Of a stretch of 64,000 bases of DNA, positions 45,020 through 54,070 are shown one piece after another. Source of the stretch: Brevundimonas goettingensis (GTDB taxonomy: Bacteria > Pseudomonadota > Alphaproteobacteria > Caulobacterales > Caulobacteraceae); NCBI RefSeq assembly GCF_017487405.1, contig NZ_CP062222.1, positions 3,791,501 through 3,855,500 on the forward strand, written 5' to 3'. The first letter of the stretch is position 1, and every line of letters begins with the position of its first letter. The position numbers and the translations under genes were made by a program. Below the pieces are notes generated by a model. It was not told where the DNA came from and did not search any database. It was given only the letters and a program-made list of their open reading frames with translations.

Positions 45020-45330
45020 GGGCGTGTCTTTCAGCGGGGAGGCTGGTGTGGAAGCGGGACCGTATCAGGGGTTTCCCATCTGACCATCCGCAACCCTAAC
45101 GCTGAAACGGATTGTGCGGTCCGCCGCTGGACGCTCAATTCCCCGCAAGAGTCGACAAACGGCCCACTTTCCCTCATAAGCCGCCGCTTCCGGCGCAAGT
45201 GAACCTCGCGTCTCCACCATCACGACCCCATCCCAGGATGGACGAGGATGGCGAGAAACCTCTGCCGACGTGATCGTCGCCAGAGGCCGTTTCGCTATGG
45301 GGACGGGGTTCAGCGCATGAAAGGTGTTGA
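45020..45330. promoter_or_regulatory. Divergent ppc/ffh promoter region with three hairpins
   Basis: No gene is seen in these 311 bp. Three inverted repeats stand in series before ffh: CGCCG-CTTC-CGGCG at 45182-45195, CCATCC-CA-GGATGG at 45228-45241, and a larger one at 45259-45286 (CCTCTG-C-CGACG-TGAT-CGTCG-C-CAGAGG) that can extend outward through GCGA/TCGC at 45251-45294. The last ends 36 bp before the ffh ATG. It has no U-run, so it is more likely a leader structure than a terminator. The SRP RNA consensus loop is not present. Confidence 0.4.
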
Positions 45331-46872
45331 ATGTTCGAGGCTCTGAACGAGCGGCTGACAGGCGTTTTCGACCGGATCACCGGCCGCGGCGCCCTGTCCG
45401 AAAAGGATGTGGCCGAGGCGATGCGCGAAGTGCGCGTGGCCCTGCTGGAGGCCGACGTCGCCCTGCCGGTGGTCAAGGACTTCATCGCCTTCGCCACCGA
45501 GCGCGCCACGGGCGAAGAGGTCATCCGCTCGGTCAAGCCGGCCGACCAGGTGGTCAAGATCGTCTATGACGGCCTGATCGAGATGCTGGGCGGCGAGGAG
45601 CCGGTCGGCCTCAATACCAACGCCACGCCCCCCGCCGTCGTCCTGATGGCCGGCCTTCAGGGGTCCGGCAAGACCACGACCTCCGCCAAGCTGGCGCTGC
45701 GACTGACCAAGTTCGATCGCAAGAAGGTCATGCTTGCATCCCTCGACACGCGTCGACCGGCGGCGATGGAACAACTGGCCACCCTCGGCAAGCAGATCGA
45801 GGTCGCCACCCTGCCGATCGTGGCGGGCGAGAGCGCGGTCCAGATCACCAAACGGGCCCTGACGTCCGCCAAGCTTCAGGGCTTCGACGTCCTGATCCTC
45901 GACACCGCCGGCCGCATCACCCTCGACGAGGGTCTGATGGCCGAGGTCGCCGAGGTCGCGGCCATCGCCAATCCCGTCGAGACCCTGCTGGTCGCCGACA
46001 GCCTGACCGGTCAGGACGCCGTCCGCACCGCCAAGGCCTTCCACGAACGCCTGCCCCTGACGGGTCTGGTCCTGACCCGCGCCGACGGCGACGGCCGCGG
46101 CGGCGCCATGCTGTCGATGCGCGCCGTCACGGGCCTGCCGATCAAATACATGGGCTCGGGCGAGAAGGTCGATGCGCTGGACGTCTTCGACGCCCGCCGC
46201 GTCGCCGGCCGCATCCTGGGCCAGGGCGATATCGTCGCCCTGGTCGAAAAGGCGTCGCAGGAACTCGACCAGGCCAAGGCCGAGAAGATGGCCCGCAAGC
46301 TGGCCAAGGGCCAGTTCGACCTCGACGACCTGGCCGCCCAGTTCCAGCAGATGAAGAAGATGGGCGGTCTTCAGGGCATCATGGGCATGCTGCCGGGCGT
46401 CGCCAAGATGAAGAACCAGATGGCCGAGGCCAATGTCGACGACAAGTCGATCGCCCGTCAGGAAGCCATCATCTCCTCGATGACGAAGGCCGAGCGCAAG
46501 AAGCCCGACCTCCTCAACGCCAGCCGCAAGAAGCGCGTCGCCGCCGGCGCGGGCGTCGAGGTCCAGGACATCAACCGCCTGCTCAAACAGCACCGTCAGA
46601 TGGCCGATATGGTCAAGTCGATGGCCAAGGGCGGCCCGCGCAAGATGCAGCAGATGGCCGCCATGCTGGGCGGCCTCGGCGGCGGCGCGGGTGGCGGCAT
46701 GCCCGGTATGGGCGGCCCCGACCTCAACCGTTTGAAGGCCATGGGCGGGGGCAAGATGCCCGAACCCTCGGCCGACGAAATGAAAGCCATCCAGGACCGC
46801 CTCGCGGGTCTGGGCGGCGGACAACTTCCGGGAGGCCTGCCCGGCCTGCCGGGCTTTCCACCCAAGAAATAA
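45331..46872 (+). CDS. ffh: Signal recognition particle protein Ffh
   Basis: The 513-residue GTPase binds SRP RNA and signal sequences and delivers ribosomes to FtsY. The N domain begins MFEALNERLTGVFDRITG. The G domain has GLQGSGKTTTSAKLA, DTRRPAA, LDTAGR and GSGEKVDALDVF. The M domain is methionine-rich (FQQMKKMGGLQGIMGMLPGV) with the RNA-binding helix-turn-helix around ASRKKRVAAGAGVEV. It ends in a Gly/Met/Pro-rich tail. rpsP follows 28 bp downstream, the usual neighbour. Confidence 0.97.
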   Translation: MFEALNERLTGVFDRITGRGALSEKDVAEAMREVRVALLEADVALPVVKDFIAFATERATGEEVIRSVKPADQVVKIVYDGLIEMLGGEEPVGLNTNATPPAVVLMAGLQGSGKTTTSAKLALRLTKFDRKKVMLASLDTRRPAAMEQLATLGKQIEVATLPIVAGESAVQITKRALTSAKLQGFDVLILDTAGRITLDEGLMAEVAEVAAIANPVETLLVADSLTGQDAVRTAKAFHERLPLTGLVLTRADGDGRGGAMLSMRAVTGLPIKYMGSGEKVDALDVFDARRVAGRILGQGDIVALVEKASQELDQAKAEKMARKLAKGQFDLDDLAAQFQQMKKMGGLQGIMGMLPGVAKMKNQMAEANVDDKSIARQEAIISSMTKAERKKPDLLNASRKKRVAAGAGVEVQDINRLLKQHRQMADMVKSMAKGGPRKMQQMAAMLGGLGGGAGGGMPGMGGPDLNRLKAMGGGKMPEPSADEMKAIQDRLAGLGGGQLPGGLPGLPGFPPKK

Positions 46873-46900
46873 GACTACAGATTAAAGAAAGAGACTGAAA

Positions 46901-47479
46901 ATGCTGAAGATTCGTCTGTCGCGCGGTGGCTCCAAGAAGCGCCCCTACTACTACATCGTCGTCGCCGACTCGCACGCTCCCCGGGACGGCAAGTTCCTGG
47001 AACGCGTCGGCACCTACAACCCGATGCTGGCCAAGGACGGCGACAAGCCGCGCGTCACCCTGAAGGCTGACCGTATCTCGGAATGGCTCGGCAAGGGCGC
47101 CCAGCCGACCGACCGCGTCGCCCGCTTCATCTCGCAGAGCACCGAAGAAGTCCTGGCCGGCAAGGTCAAGTGGACCCAGGGCAACAACCCGAACAAGGGC
47201 ACGCCGGGCAAGAAGGCCCAGGAACGTTCGGCCGAGCGCGCCCAGCGCGAAGCCGACCGCGCCGAGGCTGAAGCCGCCGCCAAGGTCGAGGCTGCCGAAG
47301 CCGCCGTCCGCGCCAAGGAAGAAGCCGCCGCCGCCGCCGAAGCCGCCAAGAACGCTCCGGCCGTCGAGGAAGCTCCTGCTGAAGAGGCTCCCGCCGCTGA
47401 AGCCGAAGGTTCGGCTGAAGTCAGCGTCGAAGAGGCTCCGGCCGAAGGCGCTGCTGAAGAAGACAAGACCGAAGCCTAA
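46901..47479 (+). CDS. rpsP: 30S ribosomal protein S16 with long C-terminal extension
   Basis: The first ~85 residues are a complete S16 ([20 protein letters not shown], then GTYNPM, then [19 protein letters not shown]). S16 is normally 80-100 residues; this protein has 192. The extra ~100 residues begin with a basic stretch ([20 protein letters not shown]), form a probable helix rich in Ala and Glu, and end in an acidic, Pro/Ala/Glu region. Such tails occur in related alphaproteobacteria. It lies between ffh and rimM, in the usual order, but trmD and rplS do not follow in this window. Confidence 0.96.
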   Translation: MLKIRLSRGGSKKRPYYYIVVADSHAPRDGKFLERVGTYNPMLAKDGDKPRVTLKADRISEWLGKGAQPTDRVARFISQSTEEVLAGKVKWTQGNNPNKGTPGKKAQERSAERAQREADRAEAEAAAKVEAAEAAVRAKEEAAAAAEAAKNAPAVEEAPAEEAPAAEAEGSAEVSVEEAPAEGAAEEDKTEA

Positions 47480-47599
47480 GGGTTTCTCGCCCACGTCTCC
47501 GGTTCACGCCGGAACAAGGGTGGCGGAGGGCAGTGTTCGAGCGATCGGACGCTGCCTTTCTGCTATCTGGCGACACACGGATCGAACGGAGCGGCCACG

Positions 47600-48130
47600 A
47601 TGGCGCAGAACGACGCAAAACTCATCCTCGTCGGCCATGTCGCCGGCGGCTTCGGGGTGAAGGGCGAGGTGCGGATCACCGCCTATACCGCCGACCCCCT
47701 GGCCCTGACCGCCTATGGCCCGCTGCTGCGCGCCGACGGCTCCCACGCCCTGACGGTCACCGGGACCCGCGCGACCAAGGACGGCGTCGTCGGCCGGGCG
47801 AAGGAGATCGACACCAAGGAACAGGCCGACGCCCTGCGCAATCTGAAACTCTACGTCCCGCGCGACCGCTTCCCCGAGCCGGAGGAGGACGAATTCTACC
47901 TCGCCGACCTCGTCGGTCTCGAGGCCCGCGACTCTGAGGGTGTCGTGCTCGGCAAGGTCAAGGCGGTCCAGAATTTCGGCGCCGACGACATGCTGGAAAT
48001 CACGCCGAGCGCCGGCGGCCAGACCTGGTATCTGCCCTTCACGAAAGAGGCCGCGCCCGAGTTGCACATCGCCGACGGCTGGCTCCTCGCCGTCCGCCCC
48101 ACCGAGACCGGCGAGCGCGAACCGGACTGA
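47600..48130 (+). CDS. rimM: 16S rRNA processing protein RimM
   Basis: The 176-residue protein helps mature the 30S head around S19. The N-terminal beta-barrel starts LILVGHVAGGFGVKGEVRI with the conserved GxGVKGE. The C-terminal PRC-barrel contains FYLADLVGLEARDSEG and AVQNFGADDMLEITPSAGG, and ends in the TWYLPFTKEAAPELHIADG stretch that corresponds to the usual PFxxxxV motif. Length is typical. The gap to rpsP is 120 bp. Confidence 0.95.
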   Translation: MAQNDAKLILVGHVAGGFGVKGEVRITAYTADPLALTAYGPLLRADGSHALTVTGTRATKDGVVGRAKEIDTKEQADALRNLKLYVPRDRFPEPEEDEFYLADLVGLEARDSEGVVLGKVKAVQNFGADDMLEITPSAGGQTWYLPFTKEAAPELHIADGWLLAVRPTETGEREPD

Positions 48131-48148
48131 TCCGGTTCTCGACGCCGA

Positions 48149-48690
48149 TTACCGCCGCAGACAATCGCGCAGGAAGGCCTCCGCCATCGCCTTCGGTGGG
48201 GCGGGATAGCGCCCTCCGTCATCGGCTCCGGCCGGCGCGGTGAGCGTCAGGGCGTCGCCGGACAGCAGCTGCGGGAGCTGTCCCGGCTGCAGCGACAGGC
48301 TCAAGTCTCCCTCGCTGCCAAATCCCGTGGATCGCCAGGTCGGGACGCCGATGAGCGTCACGCCTCCGCCCGACAGGCCGATCGTTTCCGGCCTCGGCTG
48401 GGGTTGACGTCTCCGGTGTTGAAGACGGCGGGAAGCTCGATCCGGTTCTGATCCCGGCACCAGATCGCCAGCACGACATCAGGGGCGGTTGGGTAGATCG
48501 GACCCCTGCGCGCGAGCGCCAGCACCGGAAGGTTTTCAGCCCAGTCGGCGGCGGGCAGATAGTCCCAATAGACGTCCCGACCCAGCACCGGCTTGGGAGG
48601 CTGGGCCGGGTTCGTCGGCGTATCTCCTTCCGGCGTGCACCCCGCGAGCGCGAGTCCCGCCATCACCGCTGATACCGCCGCTGCTTTCAT
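48149..48690 (-). pseudogene. Frameshifted lipoprotein gene
   Basis: Two overlapping frames together give one sensible product. The first starts at the ATG at 48690 with a lipoprotein signal (SAVMAGLALAGC) and reads to VFNTGDVNP. The second continues PRPETIGLSGGGVTLIGVPT and ends FLRDCLRR at 48149. The switch falls in a run of four C (minus strand; plus-strand G at 48400-48403). A fifth C would restore a ~180-residue frame reading NPQPRP. The product would be an envelope lipoprotein of unknown family. Either a true single-base deletion or a homopolymer sequencing error explains it. Confidence 0.7.
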
Positions 48691-48788
48691 CCCTGCACCC
48701 TGCCCCGGAGCGCCGTCTTCGGCAACGCTGCGGCTTGCGGCGACGCTTTCGCCTTCCGACATAGGGGCTCGCCACGAGAGGGAGCCCC

Positions 48789-49493
48789 ATGGCCGATCTG
48801 TCCGCCTTTGCGATCACCCACCAGTATCCGGCCAAGGACCCGACGGTCCTGCAGTACTACGGCCTGCCGACGCCCAACGGGGTGAAGGTCTCCATCATGC
48901 TGGAGGAGATCGGCATTCCCTATGAGGTCCACCTCGTGGACATCATGAAGAACGAGAGCTGGACGCCCGACTATCTGTCGCTCAATCCGAACGGCAAGAT
49001 CCCGGCCATCCTCGATCCCGACGGTCCCGGCGGAAAGCCCTTGGCCCTGTGGGAATCCGGCGCCATCCTGATCTACCTGGCCGAGAAGACCGGCCGGTTC
49101 CTGCCCGCCGATCCGGCCCTGCGCTACCAGACCATCCAATGGTTGATGTGGCAGATGGGCGGTCTGGGCCCGATGTTCGGCCAGGTTGGCTTCTTCCACA
49201 AGTTTGCGGGCAAGGACTATGAGGACAAGCGTCCGCGCGACCGCTACGTCGCCGAGGCCAAACGCCTGCTGGGCGTGCTCGAAACCCGCCTCGAGGGCCG
49301 CGACTGGGTCATGGGCGATGAGTACACCATCGCCGACATCTCCATGATCGGCTGGGTCCGCAATCTGGTCGGCTTCTACGAGGCCGGCGAGCTCGTCGAC
49401 TACGCCAGCCTCAAGAATGTCCCCGCCTGGCTGGACCGGGCTTTGGCCCGTCCCGCCGTGCAGCGCGGGCTGGTCATCCCCGCGCGGAGCTGA
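48789..49493 (+). CDS. Glutathione S-transferase family protein (YfcG-like)
   Basis: The 234-residue protein has a thioredoxin-like N-domain with YGLPTPNGVKVSIMLEEIGI, where TPNG matches the active-site region of Nu-class YfcG-type enzymes that reduce disulfides with glutathione. LNPNGKIPAILDPDG carries the cis-Pro, and LWESGAILIYLAEKTG is the glutathione gamma-Glu site. The helical C-domain ends ARPAVQRGLVIP. Likely a cytoplasmic disulfide reductase or detoxifying enzyme. Confidence 0.9.
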   Translation: MADLSAFAITHQYPAKDPTVLQYYGLPTPNGVKVSIMLEEIGIPYEVHLVDIMKNESWTPDYLSLNPNGKIPAILDPDGPGGKPLALWESGAILIYLAEKTGRFLPADPALRYQTIQWLMWQMGGLGPMFGQVGFFHKFAGKDYEDKRPRDRYVAEAKRLLGVLETRLEGRDWVMGDEYTIADISMIGWVRNLVGFYEAGELVDYASLKNVPAWLDRALARPAVQRGLVIPARS

Positions 49494-49665
49494 CAACGAC
49501 CACATGGCCGGGGTGGCATTCCGCCTCGGCCATGGCGTGCCTCAGGGCGCTGCGGCGGTCGGTGAAGATCCCGCTGAACAGCCGGTCGCTGGACTGAAGC
49601 CGCCAGTGCGGTCCGTCCGGCAGGACCTCGATCACCGCGGGCGGCGTCTGGAGTGCGAGGGCCAT
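49474..49665 (-). CDS. Small DUF2188-like protein (downstream partner)
   Basis: A 63-residue protein with HWRLQSSDRLFSGIFTDRRS and a helix ALRHAMAEAE. The pattern of a W-containing strand, a phenylalanine/arginine turn and a short helix resembles DUF2188-type proteins and the adjacent upstream gene. Its ATG overlaps the stop of that gene by one base (TGATG), which indicates coupling. The 3' end overlaps the last 20 bp of the convergent GST gene. Function unknown. Confidence 0.5.
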   Translation of the reverse strand: MALALQTPPAVIEVLPDGPHWRLQSSDRLFSGIFTDRRSALRHAMAEAECHPGHVVVVSSARG

Positions 49666-49859
49666 CAGTGAGCCCCGTTCAGGGCGTCGGCCTGTTTCTG
49701 CAGCGAGCGCGCGATCCGCTCGGCCGCGCGGCGGCTGCGGAAGGGCCGGGTGCAGGCGCCGTTCAGCATGACGCTCCAGCCGCCCGCCCGGGCCACCACC
49801 TCATAATGACGCGGCTTCACGGCGCGCGGTCGGGTTTCGGAAATGACGCCCGACATCAT
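49665..49859 (-). CDS. Small DUF2188-like protein (upstream partner)
   Basis: A 64-residue basic protein starting at the ATG at 49859, where GGAGGG lies 8 nt upstream; the frame is open to 49964 but that part reads as low-complexity. HYEVVARAGGWSVMLNGACT, then PFRSRRAAERIARSLQKQAD, follow the DUF2188-like pattern of two strands and a helix. It is coupled through TGATG to the next small gene, which looks like a distant paralogue. Function unknown. Confidence 0.55.
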   Translation of the reverse strand: MMSGVISETRPRAVKPRHYEVVARAGGWSVMLNGACTRPFRSRRAAERIARSLQKQADALNGAH

Positions 49860-50091
49860 TTGGCGGCCCTCCGGCGAACCGGCCCGGATGACATCGATCC
49901 AGAGCGTGGCGCGGCCCCAAAGGCGGCGCCGAGAACAGCCAGGGCCGCTCGCCAGCAGGTCCATGGGGAAGGCTCCGGCGAGGCCGGTGAGATGCGCGAC
50001 ATGGGAAGATGTCCTTTCGCGCGGATATCACTCCCGAGCCCCGTAAGCGCGCCATGTCGAATGCGGCCCGGGGCATAAGGCGGGCGTAACG

Positions 50092-50120
50092 AAAAGGCCC
50101 CGCGGACGCGCCGCGGGGCC
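50092..50120 (-). terminator. Rho-independent terminator of the YegP-like gene
   Basis: GGCCCCGCGG and CCGCGGGGCC form a perfect 10-bp stem around ACGCG, followed on the minus strand by TTTT. It is 26 bp after the stop of the gene at 50147. Confidence 0.85.
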
Positions 50121-50146
50121 CTTCCTGTCGTGGCTGTCGAGCCGGA

Positions 50147-50323
50147 CTAATCGATCTCGACGGTTTCCGCGTCGCCGACGTGCTTCTTGATCGACTCGAT
50201 CGCCCGCTTGGCGCCCGACTTGTCGGAATAGCCCTCGGTCGAGAAGATGACCTCGGAGTTGAACTTGAACCGGACGCGGAACTCGCCGGCCTTGTCCTTG
50301 TAGACTTCGAACTTGTGCGCCAC
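50147..50323 (-). CDS. YegP family protein (DUF1508)
   Basis: A 58-residue protein, MAHKFEVYKDKAGEFRVRFK, then GYSDKSGAKRAIESIKKHVG. It is one DUF1508 unit: a small beta-beta-beta-alpha fold with the KDxxGEFRxR strand and the A-x-x-x-I-x-S-V/I-K helix. The start is the GTG at 50323, with AAGGAG 9 nt upstream; the frame continues to 50416 without support. It is divided from hslU by a 115-bp gap and has its own terminator. Function unknown. Confidence 0.88.
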   Translation of the reverse strand: MAHKFEVYKDKAGEFRVRFKFNSEVIFSTEGYSDKSGAKRAIESIKKHVGDAETVEID

Positions 50324-50438
50324 GGGGCGTCTCCTTGATTTCTCGGCCCTGTCGGGCCGCTTCAGGCTCGCAGATCGGTCCGGACCGTCAATCGCCAAAT
50401 GTCGGCGTCCGGACACAGGCGCGTGAGTTACAATTGCG

Positions 50439-51740
<1,302 letters not shown>

Positions 51741-51762
51741 GACGCTCAGATAGGGCGTCCGC

Positions 51763-52233
51763 TCAGCTTGCGGGAGGGGGCTGCGTCGTCACGCGCAGGG
51801 GCGGCGGCGCGACCCCGGGCACAAGCTGCACGAAGACCAGTTTCCAGACCTCGCCCTCGTCCCGTCGCCAGACCCGAACGAACCAGCCCTGGTGCAGGGC
51901 CGCGTCCGCCTCCCATGCGGCCTCGCCATAGGTCCAGACCAGATCGCCCGCGTCCGAGGCGCCGCCGCCGGTCCTGGGCGCGAACAGGAAGGTCTTCGGC
52001 CAGGCCGACAGGGCGGCTGCGGCTTCGGCCTTCCCCGCCGCGGGCGGTCGGCGCGCCACATAGACCCGCGCATCCTCCGCCAGCACCGCCAGATGGGCCG
52101 CGCGCTGATCGGCTCCGGCGGCCTCGGCCAGCGCGGTCTCGGCCTGGTCGACGGCGGCGAGCGCCGCGACCGGATCCATCGGCGTCGCGGCGCCCGGGGT
52201 CATGGCGACAGGCTCGGTCTCCGGCCCGGGCAC
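51763..52233 (-). CDS. Downstream half of an interrupted DUF4440-like protein
   Basis: This frame is in phase with the upstream gene and separated from it by one TAG codon at 52237-52239 plus one codon. It encodes a second NTF2-like domain: [20 protein letters not shown], then [10 protein letters not shown], then [20 protein letters not shown]. There is no signal peptide, and no ribosome site lies before the GTG at 52233 or the ATG at 52203. It therefore looks like the second domain of one original protein. Separate translation cannot be excluded. Confidence 0.55.
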   Translation of the reverse strand: MPGPETEPVAMTPGAATPMDPVAALAAVDQAETALAEAAGADQRAAHLAVLAEDARVYVARRPPAAGKAEAAAALSAWPKTFLFAPRTGGGASDAGDLVWTYGEAAWEADAALHQGWFVRVWRRDEGEVWKLVFVQLVPGVAPPPLRVTTQPPPAS

Positions 52234-52236
52234 GCC

Positions 52237-52668
52237 CTACGCCGTCGCGCCGGATCCGCCGTCATAGACCCATTTCCAAGACCCGTCGGCCTGGAGCTTC
52301 CAGACGGTGAAATAGTGACCCGTCCGGCGGCCGCCGACCTCGACCCCGCCGGTGGTGAAGCCCAGATCGCCGGACCGCGCGATCCCGGCGAAGTTCGGCC
52401 ACCAGTTCAGGCCGGGCTCATCCGCCGGGCGGTCGCGGTCGGGATAGGTCTTGCGAACCGTCGAAGCCCGGCCTTCGTCGAACACCACCGCGTCGTCGAC
52501 CGACCAGTGGGTGAAGCCCCGGTTGACGCCGACCGTGGCGGTCTCCGCCGCGAAGGCGCGTTCGGCCGCGACGACAGGGGCGGGATCAGCGGTCTGCGCC
52601 AGTGCGGGCGCGGCCGTCGTGACGGCGGCGAGCAAGGCGAGGGCCAAAGAGGCAGGTCTGCGGATCAT
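52237..52668 (-). CDS. Exported DUF4440/SnoaL-like protein, probably truncated by TAG
   Basis: The start at 52668 has GGAG 7 nt upstream and gives a signal peptide (LALALLAAVTTAAPALAQ). The 143-residue product has one NTF2-like domain: PVVAAERAFAAETATVGVNR, then IARSGDLGFTTGGVEVGGRR, then GHYFTVWKLQADGSWKWVYD. It ends GGSGATA-TAG and the same frame continues with a second NTF2-like domain. I recall two-domain proteins of this kind in related bacteria, so the TAG may be a mutation. Probably periplasmic; function unknown. Confidence 0.7.
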   Translation of the reverse strand: MIRRPASLALALLAAVTTAAPALAQTADPAPVVAAERAFAAETATVGVNRGFTHWSVDDAVVFDEGRASTVRKTYPDRDRPADEPGLNWWPNFAGIARSGDLGFTTGGVEVGGRRTGHYFTVWKLQADGSWKWVYDGGSGATA

Positions 52669-52735
52669 GCGCGGTCTCCAGGCCCGCATTGATCCCGGGT
52701 CGGGGTTCCCCGACCAGTGAATTCCGCGACAGGTT

Positions 52736-52813
52736 CTAGAGCAGGGCCGCGAAGATCAGGGCGACGACGATCACGTCGAAGGCGCGGAAGGCGGAGCTGA
52801 CGGCGTGAGACAT
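52736..52813 (-). CDS. Candidate 25-residue membrane peptide
   Basis: A short frame encodes MSHAVSSAFRAFDVIVVALI then FAALL and a TAG stop. The last 13-14 residues are strongly hydrophobic, as in tiny single-span peptides. No clear ribosome site precedes it. Only base composition and the hydrophobic run support it. Confidence 0.25.
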   Translation of the reverse strand: MSHAVSSAFRAFDVIVVALIFAALL

Positions 52814-52886
52814 GGGCGCGGACCGCAGGATCGGGACAGATGTCCGTCCTCACTGCAAACCGCGCGCCAGATGGCGGTTCCGCGTC

Positions 52887-53303
52887 TCAGATGTCGGTGC
52901 GCTTGGTCGCTCCGGCGGCGGGGCGGCGGTCCTTCTCGCCCGTATATTCCGCGCCGAGGTAGGCGGAGCGGGCCGCATCCATGACCGGCGGGCCGCCCTT
53001 GATGCCGTTTCTCTGGCCGCCCTGACCCAGCATCTGGGCCGCGAAGCCCGCGGCGGCGGCCTGGGCTTCCGTCATGGCGGCGGCATGGGCGGCTTTCGAC
53101 GCGGCAGGGCCTGCCGGGTCATGGTGAACGGGCTTGCCGACCGGGACGAGGTCGCGCGAGGCGCTTTCCTTCTTGGCCCGGCGGTCGGCCGAGCGGCGCT
53201 CCTGTCCGCGCCGGTCCTCATTACTGGTGCGCGTCACCGCGGGGGTGATCGCGCCGCCCCCGACCCCTGTGACCGGTCCGACAGGCGGAACGCGGCCGGT
53301 CAT
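52887..53303 (-). CDS. Hypothetical protein coupled to phaR
   Basis: A 138-residue hydrophilic protein, with TRTSNEDRRGQERRSADRRA at ~25-44 and AAAMTEAQAAAAGFAAQMLG in the middle, ending in a disordered charged tail. Its ATG overlaps the phaR stop by 4 bp, so the two are co-translated. There is no signal peptide. The AYLGAEYTG segment near the end looks conserved in style with Caulobacterales hypothetical proteins. Function unknown; the coupling suggests a link to PHB metabolism. Confidence 0.65.
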   Translation of the reverse strand: MTGRVPPVGPVTGVGGGAITPAVTRTSNEDRRGQERRSADRRAKKESASRDLVPVGKPVHHDPAGPAASKAAHAAAMTEAQAAAAGFAAQMLGQGGQRNGIKGGPPVMDAARSAYLGAEYTGEKDRRPAAGATKRTDI

Positions 53304-53962
53304 TCGCCCTTTGCGCCCTTCGAGGTCTTGGGCGGGGTGGAGATGCGCTCGATCTGGGCGCGCATCTCGTCCATCTGGCGGCGCATGTCGGCCAGGGGGT
53401 CGTTGGCGGGCTCCGGAGAGGTCGAGGGCGCGGCCTCGGACGCCGCCTTCGGCGCCTCGGGCTCGGCCCGCGCGCCATAGGCGCCCGAGAAGGCCGGGAA
53501 CATCTTCATGGCGTTCTGGAAGATGGCCATGTTCTGCTTGACCGCCTCTTCCATCAGATTGCCGGTCGGACCGCCCGAGAAGGCCTTGGCCACCTGGGCG
53601 CGATACTGCTCCTGCTGGCGCGAGAAGGTTTCGAGCGACATCTCCAGATAGGAGGGCAGGACGCCCTGCATCTGGCCGCCGTAGAAGCCGATCAGCTGAC
53701 GCAGGAACTGGACGGGCAGCAGGGCCTCGCCGCGGCTCTCTTCCTCGAAGATGATCTGGGTCAGGATCTGACGCGTCAGCTCCTCATTGGTCTTGGCGTC
53801 GAACACCACGAACTCGACCCCGTCCCGGACCATCTTGGCCAGATCCTCGAGCGTCACATAGGCGCTGGTCGAGGTGTTGTAGAGACGGCGGTTCGCATAC
53901 TTCTTGATGACGACAACGTCGCCCGCCCTGGTCTTCCCCGTCTGGGGTTTATCGTCGGCCAC
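53300..53962 (-). CDS. phaR: Polyhydroxyalkanoate synthesis repressor PhaR
   Basis: A 220-residue regulator from the GTG at 53962, which has a GGGAG site 10 nt upstream. The PHB/PHA accumulation regulator DNA-binding domain is clear at residues ~17-80 (VVIKKYANRRLYNTSTSAYV and LAKMVRDGVEFVVFDAKTNE). The PHB_acc domain follows (ILTQIIFEEESRGEALLPVQ, FLRQLIGFYGGQMQGVLPSY). A disordered Ala/Pro/Glu tail and a short final coil end it. PhaR binds PHB and represses phasin genes. An acetyl-CoA acetyltransferase, the first PHB enzyme, lies ~1 kb away. Confidence 0.94.
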   Translation of the reverse strand: MADDKPQTGKTRAGDVVVIKKYANRRLYNTSTSAYVTLEDLAKMVRDGVEFVVFDAKTNEELTRQILTQIIFEEESRGEALLPVQFLRQLIGFYGGQMQGVLPSYLEMSLETFSRQQEQYRAQVAKAFSGGPTGNLMEEAVKQNMAIFQNAMKMFPAFSGAYGARAEPEAPKAASEAAPSTSPEPANDPLADMRRQMDEMRAQIERISTPPKTSKGAKGE

Positions 53963-54070
53963 GCCAATCAACTCCCTTTTTCTTTTCCTCAGTATCCCGC
54001 AGTGCGAAGACGGACGCCAGTGCAATATTTGGCGCCGCACAAGGTTGAAATACTCAGGTATGACAGTCGG

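Noticed and set aside
45020-45330. SRP RNA gene (ffs) upstream of ffh
   Set aside because: I looked for the conserved SRP domain IV pattern (GGTCAGG...GGAAG...AGC) and did not find it; the hairpins present do not match.
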